A DNA stretch of 30,896 nucleotides, taken from positions 1-30,896 of IMG/VR virus record IMGVR_UViG_3300010392_000061; one strand, given 5' to 3'. Every line of letters begins with the position of its first letter. The first letter of the stretch is position 1. Shown here piece after piece: positions 14,760-21,235 of the stretch. Below the pieces are notes generated by a model that ran no database searches, was not told the origin of the DNA, and saw only the letters and a program-made list of their open reading frames with translations. A program made the position numbers and the translations under genes. The DNA comes from a virus.

Positions 14760-15290
14760 ATGCTTATAAAAACTGACGACCTCGGTGTGCCTCGTTTTAC
14801 GAATAACGATCTAATAGACATGATTTATCAGGGCAATGCTGATAAATGTCATGTAGTTCTCTGCGATCCAAGTGATGAAATAGACAAGTTCAATGCTGCT
14901 ATGGATGAACAAGGACTGAGTAAACTACAGAAGTATATTTCGTTAGACGTAGATCAAAAGACCTTTGACACAGTATGTCAATCAGAATGGCTAATGCCTC
15001 AGGAATACAAAGATATTAATGTACACAATTACGTACTGAGTAAAGCTAAAACGCCGTGTTCGCAGGATGTTCAAGATCGTATATGGGAAGAACTAGCAGA
15101 ATTTGAAGAACACGGAATGCTGGATCTATTACGCTATATGATTTATCTTGTAGACTTTATGCGAGAGAATAATATTGTATGGGGTGTTGGTAGAGGTAGC
15201 TCAGTAGCAAGCTATGTGTTATACTTGCTAGATGTACATCGCATAGACAGTTTTAAGTATAATTTAGACTACAAAGAGTTCTTAAGATAA
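14760..15290 (+). CDS. DnaE-like fragment protein (polymerase III alpha palm motif, stand-alone)
   Basis: The last 70 of 176 residues match bacterial DNA polymerase III alpha: DRIWEELAEFEEHGMLDLLR (106-125), then YLVDFMRENNIVWGVGRGSS (129-148) and YVLYLLDVHRIDSFKYNLDY (152-171), corresponding to the DnaE stretch with GPGRGSAAGSLVAY and IDPLxYxLLFERFL. In DnaE the catalytic aspartates follow soon after this point; here the protein stops at EFLR, so it lacks the active site. The first 100 residues (LIDMIYQGNADKCHVVLCDP and on) are not recognised. Length and intact frame suggest a real gene, not a decaying polymerase. It may bind nucleotide or DNA, or interact with the host replisome; that is inference. 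Confidence 0.75.
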   Translation: MLIKTDDLGVPRFTNNDLIDMIYQGNADKCHVVLCDPSDEIDKFNAAMDEQGLSKLQKYISLDVDQKTFDTVCQSEWLMPQEYKDINVHNYVLSKAKTPCSQDVQDRIWEELAEFEEHGMLDLLRYMIYLVDFMRENNIVWGVGRGSSVASYVLYLLDVHRIDSFKYNLDYKEFLR

Positions 15291-15312
15291 GTAACATACA
15301 AAGGAGAATACC

Positions 15313-15567
15313 ATGGTAGAAAAATCAAAAGGTAGACCACAACACAGAACTATGCGTGGCACAGTCATTGATATGGACATGCTACGTAAAAAGAATGAAC
15401 TTACTCCGGCAGTAGGGCTAGGTATGAAAGTAAACGCACGGGGAGATGAAATCGGTCCCGGCGGCAAGAATATTCGTACCCGTGACGAAGTATTAGCTGA
15501 TTATTACAAAAACAATGATGCAGTAGTAGTAGCCGACCCAGGCAAAGCAAAACCAGACGAGGAATAA
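15313..15567 (+). CDS. conserved small phage protein, unknown function
   Basis: The 84-residue protein has MRGTVIDMDMLRKKNELTPA and VNARGDEIGPGGKNIRTRDE followed by VLADYY, a strongly patterned sequence (RGxxIDMDxLRKxNELTPAVG...VNARGDExGPGGK) that I associate with small proteins of T4-like phages but cannot name. An AAGGAG (15300-15305) precedes ATG 15313. It ends one codon boundary before the GroES-like gene (TAA then ATG), so the two form one translation unit. The basic and Gly-rich core with a flexible acidic tail would suit a protein- or nucleic-acid-binding accessory factor. Confidence 0.75.
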   Translation: MVEKSKGRPQHRTMRGTVIDMDMLRKKNELTPAVGLGMKVNARGDEIGPGGKNIRTRDEVLADYYKNNDAVVVADPGKAKPDEE

Positions 15568-15954
15568 ATGAAAACATTTACATCTAAAGTAAAAGCAATC
15601 GGTGACAAGGTTCTTGTTTCGGATATGGATTTTGGTGAACAGAAAACCAAAGGTGGCTTAATTTTAGGCAGCGACGACGGCAAGAGCCGCGGCGTACACG
15701 CACGCTGGGGTCGTGTATTTGACAAAGGCCCACGCAACACAGACGACTATAAAGTTGGTGATTGGATTCTAATCGAACACGGGCGGTGGACTCGTGGTGT
15801 AGAGTTTGATACCGAAGGCTTTACAGGTACTATTCGTATGGTAGAAAATACTGCTGTACTTGGATACAGTGAGACAAAGCCTGACGATGTATTGTTTGGT
15901 ACTGAATACAACGACGGCGAGCACATGACCGTTGACCCAAGCGATTTTGTTTAA
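15568..15954 (+). CDS. GroES-like co-chaperonin
   Basis: This 128-residue protein has the GroES beta-barrel pattern: IGDKVLVSDMDFGEQKTKGG (11-30) followed by LIL, then GRVFDKGP and YKVGDWILIEHGRWTRGVEF. The segment EQKTKGGLILGS corresponds to the GroES mobile loop, and the GG-LIL tripeptide matches GG-IVL, which docks on GroEL. It is longer than host GroES (about 95 residues), with a C-terminal extension (about 100-128). T4 gp31 is the classic phage equivalent, needed with GroEL to fold the major capsid protein. A phage co-chaperonin would act with host GroEL in the cytoplasm. It follows the previous gene directly and shares one base with the next. Confidence 0.85.
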   Translation: MKTFTSKVKAIGDKVLVSDMDFGEQKTKGGLILGSDDGKSRGVHARWGRVFDKGPRNTDDYKVGDWILIEHGRWTRGVEFDTEGFTGTIRMVENTAVLGYSETKPDDVLFGTEYNDGEHMTVDPSDFV

Positions 15955-16163
15955 TGAGCGGTCAGCGACGCTGGCTTAAAGTATGGGCAAGAACTGTCGG
16001 AATGCCGATCGGCATTAACGATGACGACAAACCAGAATTCTTGCCCATCTCTCAAACAGACGTAAAGAAAGCGCTAGCATTCCGAACATTCTGGATTGCG
16101 TTACACGTTGTTACTTGTTTTGCTATTATAGCAGGTAATGGCCGAACACTAGGGCTTTGGTAA
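15954..16163 (+). CDS. small single-span membrane protein
   Basis: The 69-residue protein has a basic N-terminus (MSGQRRWLKVWARTVGMPIG), a polar middle (NDDDKPEFLPISQTDVKKAL) and one transmembrane helix near residues 43-61 (TFWIALHVVTCFAIIAGNG). The positive N-terminal part suggests it stays inside. ATG 15954 overlaps the last base of the GroES gene stop. Function unknown; single-span phage proteins of this size can be holin or antiholin components or superinfection factors, but nothing here proves that. Confidence 0.7.
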   Translation: MSGQRRWLKVWARTVGMPIGINDDDKPEFLPISQTDVKKALAFRTFWIALHVVTCFAIIAGNGRTLGLW

Positions 16164-16187
16164 TGAATAAAACAGGACAGAAGCACT

Positions 16188-16401
16188 ATGAAACCTAACA
16201 CAAAGTTTAATCTTACAGTTAGAGATATAGAAATAATTGAATCGGCACTAATGGCAAGCAGGGCGCCGAGGGATGGCTATTGCTCAAGGAGCAACTAGTG
16301 TCACGCTCAAAAAAGAAATGCACGAAATACAAGAACTACTAGGTCGATTACATAATCAAAAGAGATGGTATACACCTAAAGACTTTACTCCGGGAGGATA
16401 G
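16188..16401 (+). pseudogene. frameshifted small phage gene
   Basis: Read from ATG 16188, the frame gives MKPNTKFNLTVRDIEIIESA then LMASRAP and stops early at TAG 16296-16298. The frame one base over continues with MAIAQGATSVTLKKEMHEIQ, ELLGRLHNQKRWYTPKDF and ends at TAG 16399-16401. The two halves fit as a single 71-residue protein (an N-terminal TVxDIExIExAL part and a C-terminal ELLGRLHNQKxWYxPK part) joined around 16255-16275, in the G-rich stretch with GGGCGCCGAGGG. The total span of 214 bases is one over a multiple of three, so a single-base insertion explains it. A sequencing or assembly error, a true mutation, or programmed frameshifting are the options. Confidence 0.6.
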
Positions 16402-16404
16402 TAT

Positions 16405-16602
16405 ATGCGTATTTTTAGTAAGCATAAACCAAAGTCTAATAAAGAAAGGCGTCCACGCACTTTGTTAGAAAAAATGGACGAAACAAAGTTCAATCCGTAT
16501 GAACGAAAGAACGGCGAAGCTATGACCGAAATTGAAAAAATGGATCAAGGCTTCAACGGAAAAACTTACACAATAAACGGAATCGAAGGCGATTTTAGTT
16601 GA
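16405..16602 (+). CDS. small basic unknown protein
   Basis: The 65-residue protein begins MRIFSKHKPKSNKERRPRTL, very basic, and ends KTYTINGIEGDFS. GGAGG (16393-16397) lies seven bases before the ATG and within the last codons of the frameshifted gene. The basic start suggests nucleic-acid or membrane-surface contact. Its stop TGA (16600-16602) lies inside the -35 box of the next promoter. No family recognised. Confidence 0.65.
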   Translation: MRIFSKHKPKSNKERRPRTLLEKMDETKFNPYERKNGEAMTEIEKMDQGFNGKTYTINGIEGDFS

Positions 16603-16627
16603 CTTTATGTGTTGCTCTTGCTATAAT
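16599..16627 (+). promoter_or_regulatory. near-consensus sigma70 promoter ahead of mazG
   Basis: TTGACT (16599-16604) and TATAAT (16622-16627) are separated by 17 bases, five of six plus six of six consensus positions. The expected start is near 16634, 28 bases before ATG 16662. It probably drives the MazG to ThyA block with unmodified host RNA polymerase, as early or middle phage promoters do. The -35 box overlaps the upstream gene's TGA. Confidence 0.8.
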
Positions 16628-16654
16628 AGCTAAAGTTAAAAGCAACACATAAAG
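16603..16654. repeat. 14-base inverted repeat around the mazG promoter -10 box
   Basis: CTTTATGTGTTGCT (16603-16616) and its exact complement AGCAACACATAAAG (16641-16654) are separated by 24 bases that contain the TATAAT box and the expected transcription start. Because the left arm is upstream of the start point it cannot form an RNA hairpin in this transcript, so it looks like a DNA-level operator. The right arm runs into the AAAGGA ribosome-binding site (16651-16656). Confidence 0.7.
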
Positions 16655-16661
16655 GACTAAA

Positions 16662-17084
16662 ATGACTAACATCGTAGATCTAAACAAATACAAAGACTTT
16701 GTAGACGAAGTAACCAGCAACGAATCTAAATCCACTGTTGACATGTACAATCGCATGATCGATATGGAAACAGGTAAAGACGGTGCTGAAGTAAACAGCG
16801 CACGGCTTGTCACTGGTGCTATTGGCTTGGCAAGTGAAGCAGGCGAGTTTGCTGAAGTTGTAAAGAAAATGGTCTTTCAAGGCAAACCTTGTGATGAAGA
16901 AACTGTTTTTCATATGAAGCGTGAGCTTGGTGATATTATGTGGTACTGGGTAAATGCTGTAAACGCAATCGGCGAAGATCCTAATGAAGTAATTGCTGAA
17001 AATGTACGTAAACTAGAAGCACGTTACCCTGGTGGTAAGTTTGATGCTTTCTACAGTGAAAACCGAGAAGAAGGAGATCTTTAA
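16662..17084 (+). CDS. mazG: MazG-type nucleotide pyrophosphohydrolase
   Basis: The 140-residue protein has the single-domain MazG pattern: GLASEAGEFAEVVKKMVFQG (55-74) with Glu59 and Glu62, and MKRELGDIMWYWVNA (85-99) with Glu88 and Asp91, the ExxE...ExxD magnesium site. The C-terminal ENVRKLEARYPGGKFDAFYS is typical of the phage form. The family cleaves NTPs to NMP and pyrophosphate; in phages it has been linked to modified or non-canonical nucleotides and to host alarmone levels, though the substrate cannot be read from sequence. It is the first gene behind the strong promoter at 16599, has an AAAGGA site, and overlaps the next gene by one base (TAATG). Confidence 0.88.
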   Translation: MTNIVDLNKYKDFVDEVTSNESKSTVDMYNRMIDMETGKDGAEVNSARLVTGAIGLASEAGEFAEVVKKMVFQGKPCDEETVFHMKRELGDIMWYWVNAVNAIGEDPNEVIAENVRKLEARYPGGKFDAFYSENREEGDL

Positions 17085-17281
17085 TGTCATTTACGTCTCG
17101 CACAGAATACACCGAGTGGGCTTTAGATCTGCTCAATAAGTATGGAGTTAAAGAACCCGGCACTTATACTGCTGACGAACTCAAGCACTATAATCCAAAC
17201 ATTCCTGAATCGTTCATCGACGACTACACAGGGAACGCAAACAACTACGACACTTATAAAGTTGATATCAAAAAGGTGTGA
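17084..17281 (+). CDS. small unknown phage protein
   Basis: The 65-residue acidic protein begins MSFTSRTEYTEWALDLLNKY and contains KEPGTYTADELKHYNPNIPE and SFIDDYTG. It overlaps MazG by one base with a GGAGAT site at the MazG end, and sits four bases before the NADAR gene, so the three are translated together. No motif is recognised. Its position between MazG and NADAR makes a nucleotide- or defence-related accessory role conceivable, but nothing in the protein shows it. Confidence 0.65.
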   Translation: MSFTSRTEYTEWALDLLNKYGVKEPGTYTADELKHYNPNIPESFIDDYTGNANNYDTYKVDIKKV

Positions 17282-17284
17282 GTA

Positions 17285-17785
17285 ATGTATAACGAACATT
17301 GGGAATACGAAAACGATGAAATGATTCTGTTTTGGGACGGAATCTTTTCTAATTGGTACCCAGCTGGTTTTGTAATTGAAGGCGTTGAGTATAACTGTGT
17401 TGAGCAGTACATGATGGCTGAAAAAGCTCGCTTCTTCAACGACACTGAAATCGAGCAGAAGATCATGAAAGCAAAGTACCCGGATGAGCAAAAGAGGCTC
17501 GGACGCAAAGTACGCAATTTTGATGCTGCCGCTTGGATGTCAGTGTGTAGAGAAAAAGTACTGCCGGGTATCGTTGCTAAGTTTAAATCCCATCCTGCTC
17601 TCAAAAGGCTGCTACTTGACACAGGTGATAAAATTATTGCCGAGGCGTCGCCCGAAGATAGAATCTGGGGCATTGGGCTACACCCAGAAGATGCTAAAGC
17701 ACAAGATCAAGCTAACTGGGATGGTCTTAATATTCTCGGTGAGTTAACAATGGAAGCTCGCAAGCAACTAAAGGAAAATGCGTAA
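17285..17785 (+). CDS. NADAR (YbiA-like, DUF1768) family glycosidase
   Basis: The 166-residue protein has the full NADAR pattern: FWDGIFSNWYPAGFVIEGVE (21-40 region), NCVEQYMMAEKA, KLGR-like RLGRKVRNFDAAAW, LLLDTGDKIIAEASPEDRIW followed by GIGL, and NWDGLNILGELTMEARKQL. Family members cleave N-glycosidic bonds: YbiA-type acts on riboflavin intermediates, and some NADARs remove ADP-ribose from guanine bases in DNA or RNA, reversing DarT-like toxins. In a phage the second role, counter-defence or NAD-derived repair, is an attractive inference. It lies in the early-type block immediately behind MazG and its small neighbour. Length is normal and nothing appears truncated. Confidence 0.88.
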   Translation: MYNEHWEYENDEMILFWDGIFSNWYPAGFVIEGVEYNCVEQYMMAEKARFFNDTEIEQKIMKAKYPDEQKRLGRKVRNFDAAAWMSVCREKVLPGIVAKFKSHPALKRLLLDTGDKIIAEASPEDRIWGIGLHPEDAKAQDQANWDGLNILGELTMEARKQLKENA

Positions 17786-17959
17786 ATGGAAGATCTTAGT
17801 AAAGAAATCGAATTACTAACTTTAAAAGTAGAAAAACTTCAATTGACATTAGATGCACTAGATACTAAACTAACTAAGCATATAGGATTTATTGATAGCA
17901 CTTACGAAGGCTTAAAAAATCCAATTAACGCAGCAAAGAGGCTTTTAGGAAAAAAATGA
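17786..17959 (+). CDS. 57-residue coiled-coil protein preceding the clamp loader
   Basis: ATG 17786 directly follows the NADAR stop (TAA 17783-17785) and gives a protein starting MEDLSKEIELLTLKVEKLQL, with heptad-spaced Leu/Ile/Val, then HIGFIDSTYEGLKNPINAAK and RLLGKK. The N-terminal 30 residues form a coiled coil; the C-terminal half is amphipathic, with a YExLKNPI motif I associate with short phage proteins. It ends in an ATGA overlap with the clamp loader (17956-17959), so the two are translationally coupled. Possibly an oligomerising partner; function unknown. Confidence 0.7.
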   Translation: MEDLSKEIELLTLKVEKLQLTLDALDTKLTKHIGFIDSTYEGLKNPINAAKRLLGKK

Positions 17960-18876
17960 AAGAACTTTGGGTAGAAAAATACCGTCCGAAAACAGTAGAC
18001 GGTTATGTGTTTCGTGACGAAGCACAGCGCAATCAAGTAAACACTTGGATAAAAGAAAAGACTATTCCGCATTTGCTGTTTAGCGGCAACGCAGGCATTG
18101 GCAAGACTACACTTGCTAAACTGCTGTTTAACGAACTTGATCTTAATCCGCTTGACATTCTTGAGATCAACGCAAGTCGTACAAACTCTGTAGACGACGT
18201 TCGTGACAAGATTGTAAACTTTGTACAAATGATTCCGTTTGGCGATTTCAAAGTTGTACTGCTTGATGAGGCAGACTATTTGTCTCCTAACGCACAAGCA
18301 GCGCTTCGTGGTGTAATGGAAGAATATCATAGCACCGCACGTTTTATTCTAACGTGTAACTATCCAAACAAAATCATTCCTGCTATTCATTCACGTTGTC
18401 AGGGCTTTCACATTGCTAAGATCGATCAAACAGAGTTTACTGCTCGTGTTGCTGAGATTTTGATCACCGAAGGCACTGTGCCTGATCTCGATGTACTTGA
18501 TACTTACGTAAAGGCTACATATCCTGATCTGCGTAAGTGTATCAACATGGTACAGCAAAATATTGTCGACGGCACGCTTGTTACTCCGCAGCAAGGAGAC
18601 AGCGGCGAAACTGATTGGAAACTTGACATGGTTGAGTTGTTCAAAGCAGGCAAGATCCAAGAAGCTCGTAAGATGCTGTGTGGCTCAGTGCGAGCAGAAG
18701 AAATGGAAGAAATTTATCGTTGGCTATACGATAATATTGAGCTGTTCGGAAATGAACAGCAACAAGACCAAGCAGTGCTAATTATTAAGCAGGGCTTGGT
18801 TGATCACACCCTTGTAGTAGATCCAGAAATTAATCTAGCTGCTACGCTTATCAGATTAGCACGTTTAGGAGAATAA
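17956..18876 (+). CDS. 44: sliding-clamp loader ATPase (T4 gp44-like)
   Basis: The 306-residue AAA+ protein has LWVEKYRPKTVDGYVF (4-19) as in RFC/gp44, Walker A GNAGIGKTT (44-52), Walker B VVLLDEAD (100-107), AAxRGxMEEY (115-124), sensor-1 LTCN (132-135) and the SRC motif (146-148) that supplies the arginine finger. A helical collar follows (about 230-306). In T4, four gp44 subunits with one gp62 load the gp45 clamp onto primer-template DNA. No gp62 or gp45 gene is visible in this window. It is coupled to the 57-residue gene before it and one base from thymidine kinase after it, placing replication and nucleotide supply in one transcript. Confidence 0.93.
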   Translation: MKELWVEKYRPKTVDGYVFRDEAQRNQVNTWIKEKTIPHLLFSGNAGIGKTTLAKLLFNELDLNPLDILEINASRTNSVDDVRDKIVNFVQMIPFGDFKVVLLDEADYLSPNAQAALRGVMEEYHSTARFILTCNYPNKIIPAIHSRCQGFHIAKIDQTEFTARVAEILITEGTVPDLDVLDTYVKATYPDLRKCINMVQQNIVDGTLVTPQQGDSGETDWKLDMVELFKAGKIQEARKMLCGSVRAEEMEEIYRWLYDNIELFGNEQQQDQAVLIIKQGLVDHTLVVDPEINLAATLIRLARLGE

Positions 18877-18877
18877 T

Positions 18878-19429
18878 ATGCGAGGACAATTAGATGTTTA
18901 TGTAGGCCCTATGTATGCTGGCAAGACCAGTAAGCTGTTACAGCTCGTTCTTTGGCTCGGTCATCAGCGCAAAAAAGTTCTAGTGATTAAGCCAAGTAAA
19001 GATGATCGTTACAGCGAATCTGAAATTGTTACACATAATCAGCTAAGTCATCCTTGCGTAAGCGTCGGCTCTATTGTAGAGTTTGATCAAGATCATAATG
19101 TAAAGCCCAAGCACTTTGATACTATTTGTCTCGATGAGGCACAGTTTTTTGAAACAAAAGAAACTTTGAAAATTGTAGAGAAATGGCTTAGTGCTGGGGT
19201 TAACGTAGTTGCTGTCGGCCTCGACCAAGACAGCAGGGGAGTGCCATTTGAAACTGTAGCGTTGCTTATGGCTCTCTCAGACCGTGTAGAAAAGATTGCA
19301 GCAGTGTGTACCAAATGCGGTACATCTGCTACAAAAACGTACAGACTCAAAGCTAGCGGTGACCGTGTACAGGTAGGCAGCAAAGGTATGTACGAACCTC
19401 GATGTGTAGAGCATTGGGAACCAAAATAA
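18878..19429 (+). CDS. tdk: thymidine kinase
   Basis: The 183-residue protein is a type II (TK1-like) thymidine kinase: P-loop GPMYAGKT (10-17), TICLDEAQFF (82-91) with the catalytic-base Glu87, GLDQDSRGVPF (114-124) forming the nucleoside lid region, and a zinc site from Cys144-x2-Cys147 with Cys176 and His179. It phosphorylates thymidine or deoxyuridine to the monophosphate, salvaging nucleosides released from host DNA. An AGGAG site (18869-18873) lies just upstream at the clamp-loader end. Length agrees with the family. It acts beside ThyA and DHFR encoded downstream. T4 also carries tk. Confidence 0.94.
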   Translation: MRGQLDVYVGPMYAGKTSKLLQLVLWLGHQRKKVLVIKPSKDDRYSESEIVTHNQLSHPCVSVGSIVEFDQDHNVKPKHFDTICLDEAQFFETKETLKIVEKWLSAGVNVVAVGLDQDSRGVPFETVALLMALSDRVEKIAAVCTKCGTSATKTYRLKASGDRVQVGSKGMYEPRCVEHWEPK

Positions 19430-19477
19430 CTCTACAAACACACAAACAAAACTTCGAGAAAATTTAGTTAATATCAA

Positions 19478-20032
19478 ATGATTTATATCTTAGCAGCTCT
19501 TGAGGATGAGCTTTCAACCAATCCAAATCCTAAAAAGTACACTATCGTCTATACAGGCGTTGGTAAGGTAAATGCTACTCATGTAGCTACTATGATATCC
19601 CTTCGCGATGACTGCGAAAAAATCATTAACTATGGCACTGCCGGCGCATTCAGTAAGTTACACGTCGGCAGTTTACTCGAAATTGGTGTTGTTCGACAAA
19701 GAGATATTGACGCTCGTCCGTTGGTGCCTCTAGGAACAACACCGTTCGATCAATTTCACGCTAATGATATTAGAATATCAGATGTACACGAATACAGTGT
19801 AAGCACAGGTGATAACTTTGTAACAGCACAGCCTGAATTAACAAGCGACTGTGTAGATATGGAAGCATACGGTATTGCTAAAACATGTCGGTTGACAGGA
19901 ACCCCATTTGAATGTTATAAGTATATTACGGACCTAGCTGACGAAAATGCTGCCGAGGCATGGCATGAGAATGTTAGCAAAGGTGAAGATAAGTTTTGGA
20001 AAAGAATGAAGTATGACATACGTAGTAAATGA
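19478..20032 (+). CDS. nucleoside phosphorylase/nucleosidase-like protein (MTAN superfamily)
   Basis: The 184-residue protein has the purine nucleosidase pattern: [16 protein letters not shown] (25-40), [10 protein letters not shown] (50-59), then [13 protein letters not shown] with the Met-Glu nucleoside-binding pair, and [14 protein letters not shown] with the catalytic Asp. The closest match is the methylthioadenosine/S-adenosylhomocysteine nucleosidase group, but at 184 residues it is shorter than the usual 230 or so, with less sequence between the core and the Met-Glu motif. It likely cleaves a purine or deoxynucleoside N-glycosidic bond; the substrate is open. A 48-base spacer without clear promoter or Shine-Dalgarno precedes it. 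Its 3' end overlaps the ferredoxin gene by 20 bases. Confidence 0.82.
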   Translation: MIYILAALEDELSTNPNPKKYTIVYTGVGKVNATHVATMISLRDDCEKIINYGTAGAFSKLHVGSLLEIGVVRQRDIDARPLVPLGTTPFDQFHANDIRISDVHEYSVSTGDNFVTAQPELTSDCVDMEAYGIAKTCRLTGTPFECYKYITDLADENAAEAWHENVSKGEDKFWKRMKYDIRSK

Positions 20033-20354
20033 TCAATGTATTCGCTGTAAGCATATGGACTGCGTTGACGTCTGTCCAGTAGACTGCTTTTACGAAGGCG
20101 AAAATATGCTTGTAATTAATCCTGACGAATGTATTGATTGCGGCGTATGCGAGCCCGAATGTCCTGCTGATGCTATTTTACCTGACTCGGCAGATGGCGC
20201 AAAGGAATGGGTAGAATTTAATCAAAAGTGGAGCGAACATTGGCCTAACATTACTGCGATGCGCTCTGAAGATGTACCGGCTGATGCTGCTGAGTGGCAC
20301 GGTATACAAGGCAAGTTGGAACACTTCTCAGACAAGCCAGGAAAGGGCGACTAA
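20013..20354 (+). CDS. 7Fe ferredoxin (FdxA type, [3Fe-4S][4Fe-4S])
   Basis: The 113-residue protein has nine cysteines, at 9, 12, 17, 21, 25, 40, 43, 46 and 50. The series matches Azotobacter ferredoxin I (8, 11, 16, 20, 24, 39, 42, 45, 49) shifted by one. Cys9/17/50 should hold the 3Fe cluster and Cys21/40/43/46 the 4Fe cluster. The sequences [20 protein letters not shown] and [19 protein letters not shown] are typical, and the long C-terminal tail with WSEHWPNIT is characteristic of proteobacterial FdxA. It would carry electrons in the cytoplasm. It starts inside the nucleosidase gene (20-base overlap, no strong Shine-Dalgarno) and shares TAATG with DHFR. It was probably acquired from a proteobacterial host; the redox partner is unknown. 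Confidence 0.93.
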   Translation: MTYVVNDQCIRCKHMDCVDVCPVDCFYEGENMLVINPDECIDCGVCEPECPADAILPDSADGAKEWVEFNQKWSEHWPNITAMRSEDVPADAAEWHGIQGKLEHFSDKPGKGD

Positions 20355-20839
20355 TGATTAGAGCTATTTTAGCGTGCGACGATGCGTGGGGTATCGGCAA
20401 AGACGGTGACTTACCGTGGCCTCATAATTCAGCAGATTTAAAATGGTTTAAAAACTGTACTACTGGGATGCCAGTTATCATGGGACGACGCACTTGGGAT
20501 AGTCTGCCTATAAAACCTTTGCCCAATCGTGACAACTATGTACTGTCACGTAGCTTTCCGTTCGACGCACCGGGAGCAATAAACTTAGAGCCTAATCCAG
20601 TAAAGCAAATAATAGAGCTAGGCAACAAACAAGATATCTGGATCATAGGTGGCGCACAGATACTTAATAGCTGTGTAAGCATTATTGATGAATTTTGGCT
20701 TAGTAGAATAAAAGGCACATATCAGTGTGATGTATTCCTTCCTCGTACTATAATTGAAGAGCAGTACTCTATGTACTATGCTCAGCCAACAGATGGCATT
20801 TACGTAGAAAAATGGAGGAAACTACCGAGCAATGCCTAA
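20354..20839 (+). CDS. folA: dihydrofolate reductase
   Basis: The frame is open from 20294, but the true start is ATG 20354, which overlaps the ferredoxin stop (TAATG) and begins exactly at the DHFR fold: [20 protein letters not shown] (1-20), PWP, then Asp28 as catalytic acid, VIMGRRTWDSLPIKPLPNRD (41-60), NYVLSR and WIIGGAQIL (96-104). This gives 161 residues, the usual size. It reduces dihydrofolate to tetrahydrofolate with NADPH, regenerating the cofactor that ThyA, encoded shortly downstream, oxidises. T4 pairs frd and td in the same way. The 3' end runs close to or into the next small gene depending on its start. Confidence 0.93.
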   Translation: MIRAILACDDAWGIGKDGDLPWPHNSADLKWFKNCTTGMPVIMGRRTWDSLPIKPLPNRDNYVLSRSFPFDAPGAINLEPNPVKQIIELGNKQDIWIIGGAQILNSCVSIIDEFWLSRIKGTYQCDVFLPRTIIEEQYSMYYAQPTDGIYVEKWRKLPSNA

Positions 20840-20858
20840 AAATAAAGGAAGACAAAAG

Positions 20859-21023
20859 ATGAAACGTGGATGCCATTCTCCAAACGGCTGCTACTGTACC
20901 GGAGCCTGTGAAGAAGAAGTTGTAGGTATTAACGCTTTCATCGTCAACCAAGAAGCTGAGGAAGAATTGGGATACATTCTTCCCGGCGAACTTAAACCAC
21001 ACGAACGTAAGGACGATGAATAA
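20859..21023 (+). CDS. small Cys-rich unknown protein
   Basis: ATG 20859 has AAGGAAG seven bases upstream and is preferred; it gives 54 residues starting MKRGCHSPNGCYCTGACEEE. An in-frame ATG at 20832 would add nine residues and overlap DHFR by eight bases, with only a distant GGAGG. Four cysteines fall in the first 17 residues (CHSPNGCYCTGAC), a knuckle that could bind zinc or another metal. The rest is acidic (QEAEEELGYILPGELKPHER). It sits between DHFR and a TAATG overlap with the next gene. Function unknown. Confidence 0.65.
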   Translation: MKRGCHSPNGCYCTGACEEEVVGINAFIVNQEAEEELGYILPGELKPHERKDDE

Positions 21024-21235
21024 TGATTAAGTCAGTACATCACAAGTATGGCACAATGATTGATCCGCCTTCTGGATGGAGGTATGGTTTCCCTAAGCAT
21101 TTACCAGACGGTAAAGATTATAAAGAGATGCTTCGTGAAAGCGGTTATCCAGAAAAAGATATTGATCTTGCTATGAAACATTCACGAATGTGGCTTACCC
21201 ATGTCGGGTTTAGTTTAGTAAAGAATGAAGATTAA
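21023..21235 (+). CDS. conserved-type small phage protein
   Basis: The 70-residue protein contains [20 protein letters not shown] (13-32), [20 protein letters not shown] and [10 protein letters not shown]. The dense aromatic and Pro/Gly pattern suggests a compact conserved fold that I associate with T4-like marine phages, but I cannot give a function. It shares one base with the gene before it and one with thyA after it (TAATG), so it is translated with the thymidylate cassette. Confidence 0.72.
   Translation: MIKSVHHKYGTMIDPPSGWRYGFPKHLPDGKDYKEMLRESGYPEKDIDLAMKHSRMWLTHVGFSLVKNED

Noticed and set aside
16163-16198. ATG at 16163 giving an 11-residue ORF in a TAATG overlap
   Set aside because: Too short, different frame from the gene it precedes, and no support beyond the overlap.
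17840-17868. TTGACA with a TAAACT 17 bases on, inside the 57-residue gene before the clamp loader
   Set aside because: The -10 is weak (4 of 6) and the site lies inside a coupled coding region. Chance match is likely.
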